Source of the DNA: an uncultured Acidimicrobiales bacterium
Lineage (GTDB): Bacteria; Actinomycetota; Acidimicrobiia; Acidimicrobiales; Hopanoidiivorantaceae
Direction: 5' to 3'
NCBI GenBank assembly: GCA_958295755.1
Contig: OY282367.1
Span: 781,087 to 845,086 of the forward strand
Length of the DNA: 64,000 bases
The translations under genes and the position numbers were made by a program. Below are positions 43,101-55,100 of the stretch, piece after piece (the first letter of the stretch is position 1; every line of letters starts with the position of its first letter). The notes under the pieces are model-generated. The model was not told the origin of the DNA. It made no database searches and saw only the letters and a list, made by a program, of their open reading frames with translations.

Positions 43101-46100
43101 TCTAGGTGGTAACCGCCTTACTGGGTCTGTTCCTACTGAGCTTGGCACCATCACGACTCTTGGCACCTTTAGTATCTGTAACAACCAGCTCACCGGAGAC
43201 CTGCCGGTAGCTCTGCGAACAGGTGTTACTCTTATCGGCTACCCAATCGCAGATGGTTATACACCGATTGCTTGTCAGAACGCGGTTTCTAACATCGTGT
43301 TCAGCGCGCCACAGAATCTCAAGGTCGGTCGGAACTTCACCCTTGAGATTGATGCTTCGGATTACATTACTGAGAACAGTGCTTACACGGTTTCTTGTGG
43401 TGATGCTACTGGTGTGGATAGCACTAGGTTGACTTCGGTTTCTCGCACTGCTGATACTTGTACTTTCACTGTGGATCCGATTGATACTCTGGCTAGTAGC
43501 TTGCAGGGTGATACTACCTTTAGTGTGCCTCTTACCTCCACTGGCGGCCATAGCCTAGATGCCACTTTCACTGTTAATGTTGGCCCTGATTCAGATATTT
43601 CATATACCGCACCCACTGGGCTGCTCGTCGGCCGTAATCGCACCCTTGTGATTGATGCTTCTGGTTATGTGGAGGAAACGGCTGGGAGTGGTTACACCAT
43701 TACTTGCTCAGATGCTTCATCTGTTCATGTCAGGCTCACATCTGTAACCCGCACAGCCAATACCTGCTCCTACACCATCGACCCAGCCGACACTGCCACA
43801 TCAGGTAATGCTACATTTACTGTTACTTTTACCTCTGATGGCGGACATTCTCGCAGCGAGACGATAACTGTTGAGGTCGGCCCTGACTCAACTATTACCT
43901 ATACCCCACCTTCAGGGCTGCTGGTTGGTCGTAATCGCACTCTTGTGATCGATGTGTTGGATCACATAACCGAGGACAATGTCTATACCGTTTCTTGTGG
44001 GGATGCTACTGGTGTGAATGGCACTAGGTTGACTGGGGCAACTCATACCGGCTCTAGTTGTACCTTTACGGTAGATCCGATTGATACTCTGGCTAGTAGC
44101 TTGCAGGGCGATACTACCTTTAGTGTGCCTCTCACCTCCACTGGCGGTCATAGCCTAGATGCCACTTTCACTGTTAATATTGGCACTGATTCAGCTATTG
44201 CGGTTACTCCGCCCAGTTCCATTGCTATTGTTGCAAGCCGTTCCCGTACGGTTGATTTCTCAGATTATGCTTCTGATGGTAGCTACACCATTTCTTGTGG
44301 TACTCCTACTACTTCGTCTTCTTTGATTTCTATTGGCACTCCAACTGGTTGTAGCGTTGAGATTACTGCCGGTGCTAGCACTGGTCAAGCTACTGTTTCT
44401 GTCGCCTTTACTTCTGATGGTGGTGCTACAACTACGGGTTCGTTTACTGTTGATGTGGGTGCTGCATCTAATATTGATTTCACCGCCCCCACCGGTCTCA
44501 AAGTCGCTACTAACCGCACGAGGGTTATCAATGTCTTAGATTTTGCTTCTGATGGCGGTTACACCGTTACTTGTGGGGATGCGACCAACGTAGATACCAC
44601 TGAGCTGCAGTCAGTTGTGCGTGATACTTCTGGTGATGGCTGTTCGTTTACTGTTACGCCTAAGAATGTTCAGGGCGCGGCTAGCTTTACTGTGCCACTC
44701 ACCTCCGCTGGTGGCGATACCGAAAATGTGGAGTTTTCTATAGAAGTTGGCCCGGCTTCAACTTTTGCCTATAGTGCGCCGTCTGGGCTGAAGGTGGGTC
44801 GAAATCGCACTTTGGTTATTGATGCGCTGAGCCGTATAACTGAAAATAGTGCCTATGTGGTGTCTTGTAGCGACGCTTCAGGAGTGGATGCTTCTAAGTT
44901 GACGGTTACGCGGACTACTTCTGGTGATGGTTGTACTTTCACTGTGGATCCGGTAGATACACTGTCAAGTGGCGATCAGGGTGATGTGACTTTCACAGTT
45001 ACTTTTACTTCTAGCGGGGGCACTGATTCAGGTTCTAGCATTGACGGCACATTTACTGTAGAGATCGGCCCCGATAGCACTATTTCTTATACCGCACCCA
45101 CCGGCTTGAAGGTTGGTCGTAATCGCAGCCTTGAGATTGATGTGTTGTCTCATGCTTCTGAAGCCAACCCGTCTAGTTATTCCATTTCTTGTGGTGATGC
45201 TACGGGGGTGGATACAGACAAGCTGACTGGGGTAACCCGTACGGGTGCTAGTTGCACCTTTACGGTTGATCCGATAGATAATCTCGCTAGTAGCTTGCAG
45301 GGCACCACTACCTTTTCTGTGCCGCTGACCTCTACTGGCGGTCATAGCCTAGATGCCACCTTCACTGTAAACATCGGCCCCGACTCAACTATTACCTATA
45401 GTGCGCCAGATGACCTGTCGGTTGCTGCTGGACGGAGTTTCGTGTTTGATGCTTCGGGTTATGTTTCAGAGACGGCTGGGAGCAGTTACACCGTTTCTTG
45501 TGGTGAGGCTACTGGTGTAGATACTTCTAAGATCACGGTTGCTCAAAGAACTGCTGTGTCTACTAACACTGGTCTTCCAACTACTGGCACGAATTGTCTC
45601 TTTACTGTTACCGCAGATAGTTCAGCAACTAGTGGTGCGACTACTTTTGTTGTGCCGTTTTCTTCTGATGGTGGCCATAGCCTTGAGGGGACTTTCAGTA
45701 TTGCTGTTGGCGCGGTTTCAGATATTGTATTTACGGCTCCTGCGGGTGGGTTGAGTATCCCTGTGGGGAATTTCAGTAATTTCAGTGTTGCTAGTTATGC
45801 CGCAGATGGGGATTACACCATTTCTTGTCGTTTTGCTGATTCCAGCCGCCATGCTTTGATTGCATCTGTGGCCAATACTGGCTGTGATTTCACGGTGCGA
45901 GCTGGCAATGTCGCTGGCGCGGCGACGCTTAGTGTTATCTATAACTCATCAGGTGGTGATGAGGTTACTGGGGTGATTGCTATCACGGTGGCTTCTACTT
46001 CTAGTTTGACTTTCACCGCACCTACTGCCTTGAATGTGCGCATAGGCCAGACGATTGGCATCAATGCTCGCCTTTATGCTTCTGATGGTGCTAACGCGGT

Positions 46101-49100
46101 TGCTTGTGATGTAGCAACTGGGGTACAAGGTGGGATTACTGTTGCTTCTCCGGTGGGTTGTTCTTATCGGGTTACAGCAGGCAATGTGACTGGGACGGCT
46201 AGCTTTGTTGTGCCCTACACCTCAAGTAGTGGCCGCACGCTTAGTGGTCGTATTGATATCAATATTTTGGGTGCCAGTTCTGATATTGACTTCACCGCAC
46301 CAACAGGTTTGACGGTTGCTGCTAGTGGTGTTATCACCATAGATGCTTTGGGGTATGCGTCTGATGGGCCGTTTAGTATTTCTTGTGGCACTGTCACGCA
46401 GTCTCACTCGCTTATTTCGAGTATTGCTGAAAATGGTGGTTGTTCTTATGAGGTAACCGTTGGAGCTACTGAGGGCACGGCTACCTTCACAGTGCCATAT
46501 AGCTCTACTGGTGGCGATACCCATAATGGTGTGATTTCTTTGGTTATTGGTGCTGTCCCAACATTGGCGGCTACGGGTTGTACTGATGGCACTTTTGTGG
46601 ATACCACAGATAACCCCAGAGTTACAGGTGCTAATAACGATCTAGTTGAAGATTGCCAGGCATTAGTAGCAGCCCAGAACCTATGGGCTGGGGTTGCAGC
46701 TAATGGTGAGCTACGTTCTCCTTATTTCATACGAAGCTGGGGCACGGGCACTCCCGAACAACAAAAGGTATCTAGTTGGGAAGGTGTCACAGTTACTTCA
46801 GGGCGTGTAACAGGGTTGGAGATAGACAATATCGGTGAAGAAGACGGCATCTCAGGTACTATTCCTACCGAGTTGGGTAACCTCGTGGCACTCACCAGCC
46901 TTGACCTCTCTTATAACCAGCTCAGCGGCACAATCCCCACACAAATCGGCACCCTTATCGCGCTTACTTCTTTGGATCTTTCTGGCAACCAGCTAACTGG
47001 TACTATTCCCACCCAGATCGGCTCTTTGACAGCTCTTACTTCTTTGGATCTTTCTGCTAACCAGCTAAGCGGTGCTATTCCCACCCAGATTGGTTCGCTT
47101 ACTTCTCTAACTGAGCTGTCTTTGGGTAGTAACGATCTCTCTGGTGCTATCCCCACTCAGCTTGGCTCGCTTAGTTCTCTTGTTCAGCTTTATCTAGGCG
47201 GTAACCGCCTCACCGGTTCTGTTCCCACACAGATAGGTGCTATCACCACCCTTAACATGCTCAGTATCTGCAACAACCAGCTCACAGGTGATCTGCCTAC
47301 AGTCCTGCGCACAGGCGTTACTTTGCTGGGTTACTCAACTGCTGATGGCTATACCCCGATTGCTTGTCAGAACGCGGTTTCTAATATCGTTTTCGAAGCT
47401 CCCCAGAACCTCAAGGTTGGTCGGAACTTAACTCTTGAGATTGATGCTTTGGATTACATTACTGAAGATGTCAGTTACACGGTTTCTTGTGGTGAAGCTT
47501 TGAGCGTGGATAGCACTAGGTTGACTTCGGTTTCTCGTGCTGCTGATACTTGTACTTTCACCGTGGATCCCTTAGATACTCTGGCTAGCAGCTTGCAGGG
47601 ATCCACTTCCTTTACTGTGCCGCTCACTTCTACTGGTGGTGCTACAGCTAGTGCCACCTTCACTGTAGAGATCGGCCCCGATTCAAGTATCACCGTTAGC
47701 CCGCCTTCCTCTATTGCTGTAGCGGCTAGCCGTTCCCTCACGGTTGATTTTTCTGATTATGCCACTGATGGCAGCTATACCATTTCTTGTGGCACCCCCA
47801 CTACCTCATCTACTTTGATTACTATTGGCTCTCCAACTGGTTGTAGTGTTGCTATCACTGCTGGAGCCAGCACTGGTCAAGCTATTGTTTCTGTGGTTTA
47901 TACCTCAGATGGTGGTGCTACGGCTACGGGTTCGGTTACTTTTGATGTGGGTGCTGCTTCTAACATTGTGTTCAGCGCGCCTACAGGTCTGAAAGTTGCT
48001 ACTAATCGCACGAGGGTGATCAATGTCTTAGATCATGCTTCAGATGGCGGTTACACCGTTACTTGTGGTGATGCGACTGCTATAGATACCACTGAGTTGC
48101 AGTCGGTAACGCGTGATTCTTCCGGCGATGGTTGCTCGTTTACTATCACGCCTAAGGCAGTCACTGGCACTGCTAGCTTTACTGTGCCTCTCACCTCAGA
48201 TGGCGGCGATACCGAAAATGCGGTGTTTGCTATTGAAGTTGGCCCGGCTTCTACTTTTGCCTATAGAGTGCCCTCTGGTTTGAGTGTCGCTCGTAACCGC
48301 ACTCTTAGTATTGATGCTTTGGATCAGATAACTGAAGATGCTGCTTATGTGGTGTCTTGTAGTGATGCTTCAGGTGTAGATGCCAGCAAGTTGACAGTTA
48401 CCCGCACTACTTCTGGTGATGGTTGTACTTTCACTGTGGATCCCGTCAATACTCTCACTCCAAGCAATCAGGGTGATGTGACTTTCACAGTTACCTTCAC
48501 TTCTAGCGCAGGCACTGATTCAGCTTCTACTATTGAAGGCACCTTTACCGTAAACATCGGCCCTGATTCAACTATTTCTTACACCGCACCCACTGGTTTG
48601 AAGGTTGGTCGTAACCATACCCTTGAGATTGATGTGTTGTCTCATGCTTCTGAAGCCAGCCCGTCTAGTTATTCCATTTCTTGTGGTGATGCTACCGGGG
48701 TGGATAACACCAAACTCACAGGTGTAACCCACACGGGTTCTAGTTGTACTTTCACTGTAGATCCCATTGATACTCTGGCTAGTGGCTCGCAGGGCAACAC
48801 TTCTTTTGCCGTGCCGCTTACCTCCACTGGCGGTGCTACAGCTAGTGCCACATTCACCGTAAACATCGGCCCCGACTCAACTATTGCGGTTACTCCGCCT
48901 AGCTCTATTGCTGTTGCTGCTAGCCGTTCCCGCACTATTGATTTCTCAGATTATGCCACAGATGGTAGCTATGACATTTCTTGCGGGACTCCTACTACTT
49001 CGTCGTCTCTGATTACTATTGGCACTCCAACTGGTTGTAGTGTTGCTATTACTTCTGGTGCTTCTATGGGTACAGCTACTGTTTCTGTGGTCTTTACTTC

Positions 49101-52100
49101 TGAGGGTGGTGCTACGGCTACGGGTTCGTTTACCTTTGCTGTGGGTGCTGCTTCTAATATCGTGTTCACCGCTCCTACAGGTCTAAAGCTCGGCACTAAC
49201 CGCACGAGAGTTATAAATGCGCTGGATTACGCCACTGATGGTGGTTATACCATTACTTGTGGTGATGCGACTGCTATAGATACCACAGAGCTGCAGTCAG
49301 TTACGCGTGATAGCTCCGGCGATGGCTGTTCGTTTACTATCACACCTAAGAATGTTCAAGGCACTGCTAGCTTTACTGTGCCTCTCACCTCAGATGGTGG
49401 CGATACTGAAAATGCGGTATTTTCTATAGAAGTTGGCCCCGCTTCAACTATTACCTATATCGCACCTACTGGCTTGAAGGTTGGGCGGAACCGCACTTTG
49501 GTGATTGATGCTTCTGGGTATGTGGAGGAGACGGCTGGTAGCAGTTACACCGTTACTTGTTCAGATGCTGCTTCTGTTCATTCCAGGCTTACCTCAGTAA
49601 CTAGAGCTGCTAATAGCTGTTCTTATACCATCACGCCTACAAGTTCTGCCACATCGGGTAATGCTACTTTTGGGATTACTTTCACTTCTGATGGTGGCCA
49701 TTCCCGTAGCGAGACGATAACTGTAGAAATCGGCCCCGATTCAACTATTACATATAGTGCGCCAGATGACCTGTCGGTTGCTGCTGGGCGGAGTTTTGTG
49801 TTTGATGCTTCGGGTTATGTTTCAGAGACGGCTGGTAGTGGCTATGTGATTACTTGTGGTGAGGCTACTGGGTCGCTTCCTGCGGGGGTCACTATTGTTC
49901 GTGGTGGTGATGCTTCTCGTGTGGATCTTTCTGATGCGGAAGCTGTAGCTCGCAATGGTTGTATCTTTACTGTTACCGCAACTAGCTCAGCTACTGCGGG
50001 GGCTACTTCCTTTGTTGTGCCGTTCTCTTCTACTGGCGGCCATACCTTAGATGCGACTTTCAGTGTTGATGTCGGAGCGGTTTCAGATATTACATTTACA
50101 GCACCTGTAGGCGGGTTGAGTATTCCTGTGGGACAGTTCAAGAATTTCAGTGTTGCTAGCTATGCCACTGATGGGGATTACACAGTTTCTTGTCGCTTTG
50201 CTGATTCCAGCCGACATGCTTTGATTGCCTCAGTTGCCAATACTGGTTGTGATTTCACTGTGCGTGCTGGCAGTGTCGCTGGCGCGGCGACGCTTAGTGT
50301 TATCTATAACTCATCAGGTGGCGATGAGCTAACTGGGGTGATCCCTATCACGGTGGCGTCTACTTCTGCGCTGACATTTACAGCACCTAGTGCTTTGAAT
50401 GTGCGTATAGGTCAGACAATAGGCATCAATGCTCGCCTTTATGCTTCTGATGGTGCTAACGCGGTTGCTTGTGATGTAGCAACTGGGATACAAGGTGGGA
50501 TTACTGTTGCTTCTCCGGTGGGTTGTTCTTATCGGGTTACAGCAGGGAACACTACTGGAGTGGCTAGTTTTGTTGTGCCTTATGCCTCTGCTAGTGGTAG
50601 AACGCTTAATGGTCGTATTGATATTAATATTTTGGGTGCTAGCTCAGATATAGACTTCACCGCGCCAACAGGTTTGACGGTTGCTGCTAGTGGTGTTATC
50701 ACGATAGATGCTTCAAGCTATGTGTCTGATGGGCCGTTTAGTATTTCTTGTGGCACTGTCACGCAGTCTCACTCGCTTATCTCGAGCATTGCTGAAAATG
50801 GTGGTTGCTCTTATGAGGTAACCGTTGGAGCTACTGAGGGCACGGCTACCTTCACAGTGCCATATAGCTCTACTGGTGGCGATACCCACAATGGTGTGAT
50901 CTCTTTGGTCATTGGTGCTGTCCCAACATTGGCGGCTACAGGATGTACCGATGGCACCTTTGTAGATACCACAGATAACCCCAGAGTTACAGGTGCCAAT
51001 AACGATCTAGTAGAAGATTGCCAAGCATTGGTAGCCGCTCAGAATTCGTGGGCTGGGGTTGCTGCCAATGGTGAGCTACGTTCTCCTTATTTCATAAGAA
51101 GCTGGGGCACGGGTACACCCGAACAGCAAAAGGTTGCTAGTTGGGAAGGTGTGACAGTTACTTCAGGGCGTGTAACAGCACTAGAGATAGACAATATTGG
51201 CGAAGAAGACGGCATCTCAGGTTCTATTCCTACCGAGTTGGGCTCCCTCACCTCACTCACCAGCCTAGACATCTCATATAATCAGCTCACCGGCACAATC
51301 CCCACACAAATCGGCACCCTTACCGCGCTTACTTCTTTGGATCTTTCTGGCAACCAGCTAACTGGAGCTATCCCGACTCAGATTGGTTCTCTCACCGCGC
51401 TCACAACCCTAGACCTTTCTGGCAATCAGCTCAGCGGTGCTATTCCCACCCAGATTGGTTTGCTTACTTCTCTTACTGAACTCTCCTTGGGTAGTAACGA
51501 TCTCTCTGGTGCCATCCCCACCCAGCTTGGCTTGCTTACTTCTCTTGTTCAGCTTTATCTAGGCGGTAACCGCCTCACCGGTTCTGTTCCCACACAGATA
51601 GGTGCTATCACCACCCTTAACACACTCAGTATCTGCAACAACCAGCTCACAGGTGATCTGCCTACAGCCCTGCGCACAGGCCTTACTTTGCTGGGTTACC
51701 CAACTGCGGATGGTTATACCCCCATAGCTTGTCAGAACGCGGTTTCCAACATCGTTTTCACAGCTCCCACCGGTCTCAAAGTCGGTCGGAACTTCACCCT
51801 TGAGATTGATGCTTCGGATTATTTTACTGAGGACAGCTCTTACACGGTTTCTTGTGGTGAAGCTTTGAGCGTGGATAGCACCAGGTTGACTTCGGTTTCT
51901 CGTGCTGCTGATACTTGTACTTTCACCGTGGATCCCATTGACACTTTGGTGGTGGGTTCTCAGGGCGATGCTACCTTTACTGTGCCGCTCACCTCAACTG
52001 GTGGCCATAGCTTGGATGCCACATTCACAGTCAATATTGGCCCGGATTCTAGTGTTTCGGTTTCTGCGCCTTCCTCTATTGCTATTGCTGCTAGCCGTTC

Positions 52101-55100
52101 CCGCACTATTGATTTCTCAGATTATGCCACTGATGGCAGTTATACCATTTCTTGTGGTACTCCTACTACTGCTTCGTCTTTGATTACTATTGGCACTCCA
52201 ACTGGTTGTAGTGTTGCTATCACTGCTGGAGCTAGCACTGGTCAAGCTAGTGTTTCTGTGGTCTTTACTTCTGAGGGTGGTGCCACGGCTACGGGTTCGT
52301 TTACTTTTGATGTGGGTGCTGCTTCTAACATTGTGTTCAGCGCGCCTACAGGTCTGAAAGTTGCTACTAACCGCACGAGGGTTATCAATGTCTTAGATCA
52401 CGCCACAGACGGCGGCTACACCATCACTTGTGCTGGTGCAACTGCTGTAGATACCACAGAGTTGCAGTCAGTTACGCGAATCACTTCTGGCGATGGCTGC
52501 TCGTTTACTGTCACACCCATGGCAGTCACTGGCACTGCTAGCTTTACTGTGCCTTTGACTTCTGATGGTGGCGATACCGAAAATGCGGTGTTTGCTATTG
52601 AAGTCGGCCCGGCATCAACCTTTACTTATAGCGTGCCGACTGGGCTGAAAGTGGGGCGTAACCGCACTTTGGTTATTGATGCGCTGGCGCGTATAACTGA
52701 AGATTCTGCCTATGTAGTGTCTTGTAGCGACGCTTCAGGAGTGGACGCTTCTAAGTTGACGGTTACTCGGACTACTTCTGGTGATGGTTGTAACTTCACT
52801 GTAGATCCAGTCAATACTCTCACTCCAAGCAGTCAGGGTGATGTGAGTTTCACAGTTACCTTCACTTCTAGCGGAGGCACTGATTCAGCTTCTACTATTG
52901 AAGGCACCTTCACCGTAAACATCGGCCCAGATAGCACTATTTCTTACACCGCACCCACCGGGTTGAAAGTGGGTCGTAACCATACCCTTGAGATTGATGT
53001 GTTGTCGCACGCTTCTGAAGCCAGCCCGTCTAGTTATTCGGTTTCTTGTGGTGATGCTACTGGTGTGGATAGCACCAGGCTAACTTCGGTTTCTCATACG
53101 GGTTCTAGCTGTACCTTCACGGTAGATCCGATAGATAATCTGGCTACCAGCTTGCAGGGCGACACTACCTTCACAGTGCCGTTGACCTCCACTGGCGGCC
53201 ATACCTTAGACGCCACCTTTACTATGAATATTGGCTCGGATAGCACTATTACCTATACCCCACAGACTGGATTGAAGACTGGCCGTAACCGCACCTTAGT
53301 GATTGATGCTTCTACCTATGTTTCTGAGACTTCTGGTAGTGGCTATGTGATTGCGTGCTCGGATGCTTCGGCTTTGCATTCCAGGCTTACCTCAGTTAGC
53401 CGCACGGCTAATAGCTGTACTTACACCATCACCCCTTCAACCGCCGCAACAGCGGGTAATGCTACATTCTCTATTACTTTCACCTCCGACGGTGGCGATT
53501 CCCGCTCTGGGACGATAACAGTTGAGATCGGCCCCGATAGCACTATTACATATACCGCGCCCACAGGGCTAAAGGTCGGTCGTAATCGCACGCTTGTGAT
53601 TGATGTGACAGAGTATGCTACTGAAGCGAATCCATCTAGCTACAACATCTCGTGTGGTGATGCTAGCAGTGTGGATAGCACCAAGTTGACTTCGGTTTCT
53701 CATACGGGTTCTAGCTGTACTTTCACGGTTGATCCGATTGATACTTTGGCTAGCAGTTTGCAGGGTGATACTACCTTCACTGTGCCGCTCACCTCTACTG
53801 GTGGACATACCTTAGATGCCACTTTCACTGTAAATATCGGCCCGGATAGTACTATTTCTTATACCGCGCCTACCGGGTTGAAGGTGGGCCGTAACCGCAC
53901 ACTAGTGATCGATGTGACAGATCACGCCACTGAAGCCAATCCTGCTAGCTACGACATTTCTTGTGGGGATGCTTCTGGGGTAGATAGCACCAAGTTGACC
54001 GGGGTAACCCACACTGGTAGTAGTTGTACCTTCACGGTAGATCCGATAAATACTCTGGTTAGTGGCTCACAGGGTGATGTGACTTTCACTATTCCACTGA
54101 CCTCCACTGGCGGTCACAGCCTAGATGCCACCTTCACTGTAAATATCGGCCCCGATAGCACTATTACCTATACCCCACCATCTGGGCTGCTCGTGGGGCG
54201 TAACTTTACCCTTGAGATAGATGTGTCAGAGCATGCCACTGAAGTCAGCGCGTCGAGCTACGACATTTCTTGTGGTGATGCCACTGGTGTGGATAATACC
54301 AAACTGACTGGGGTTACTCACACGGGTTCTAGTTGTACCTTCACTGTAGATCCGATTGATACTTTAGTTAGCGGCTCACAGGGCCCGACTTCATTTACTG
54401 TGCCGGTTTCATCTACTGGAGGCCATACCTTAAATGCCACTTTCACGGTCAATATTGGCCCGGATTCTAGTGTTACGGTTTCTGCGCCTTCTTCTATTGC
54501 TGTTGCTGCTAGCCGTTCCCGCACTATTGATTTCTCTGATTATGCCACAGATGGCAGTTATACCATTTCTTGTGGTACTCCTACTACTGCTTCGTCTCTG
54601 ATTTCTATTGGTGCTCCTAGTGGTTGTAGTGTTGCGATTACTGCTGGTGCTACTCAGGGCACAGCTACTGTTTCTGTGGTTTATGCCTCTACCGGTGGTG
54701 CTACCGCTACGGGTTCGTTTACTTTTGATGTGGGTGCTGCTTCTAACATTGTGTTTAGCGCGCCTACAGGTCTGAAAGTTGCTACTAATCGCACGAGGGT
54801 TATCAATGTCTTAGATCACGCTTCAGATGGCGGTTACACCGTTAGTTGTAGTGATGCGACTGCTATAGATGCCACAGAGCTGCAGTCAGTTACGCGTATC
54901 ACTTCTGGTGATGGTTGTTCGTTTACTGTCACGCCTAAGAGTGTTCAGGGTGCCGCTACTTTCACTGTGCCTTTGACTTCTGATGGTGGCGATACCGAAA
55001 ATGCGGTGTTTTCTATAGAGGTTGGCCCGGCTTCAACTTTTGCTTATAGTGCGCCGACTGGGCTGAAAGTGGGGCGTAACCGCACTTTGGTTATTGATGC

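Larger units (their letters stand above)
35807..51750 (+). repeat. Array zone 3: LRR zone with four recurring supermodules
   Basis: Four copies of a compound unit are spread through Ig-like domains. Each begins with four special Ig-like modules in fixed order: APDDLS.AAGRSF, GG.SIPVG.F.NFSV, LTF..P.ALN.RIGQ and DIDFTAP.GL(S/T)V. An LRR cassette follows at once, then a module starting NIVF.AP.NLKVGRN or close. The four-module leaders occupy about 35807-36930, 41338-42459, 45387-46551 and 49741-50916. Between them lie 3 to 12 ordinary domains. Spacing of the LRR starts is 5529, 4092 and 4365 bases. Confidence 0.82.
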
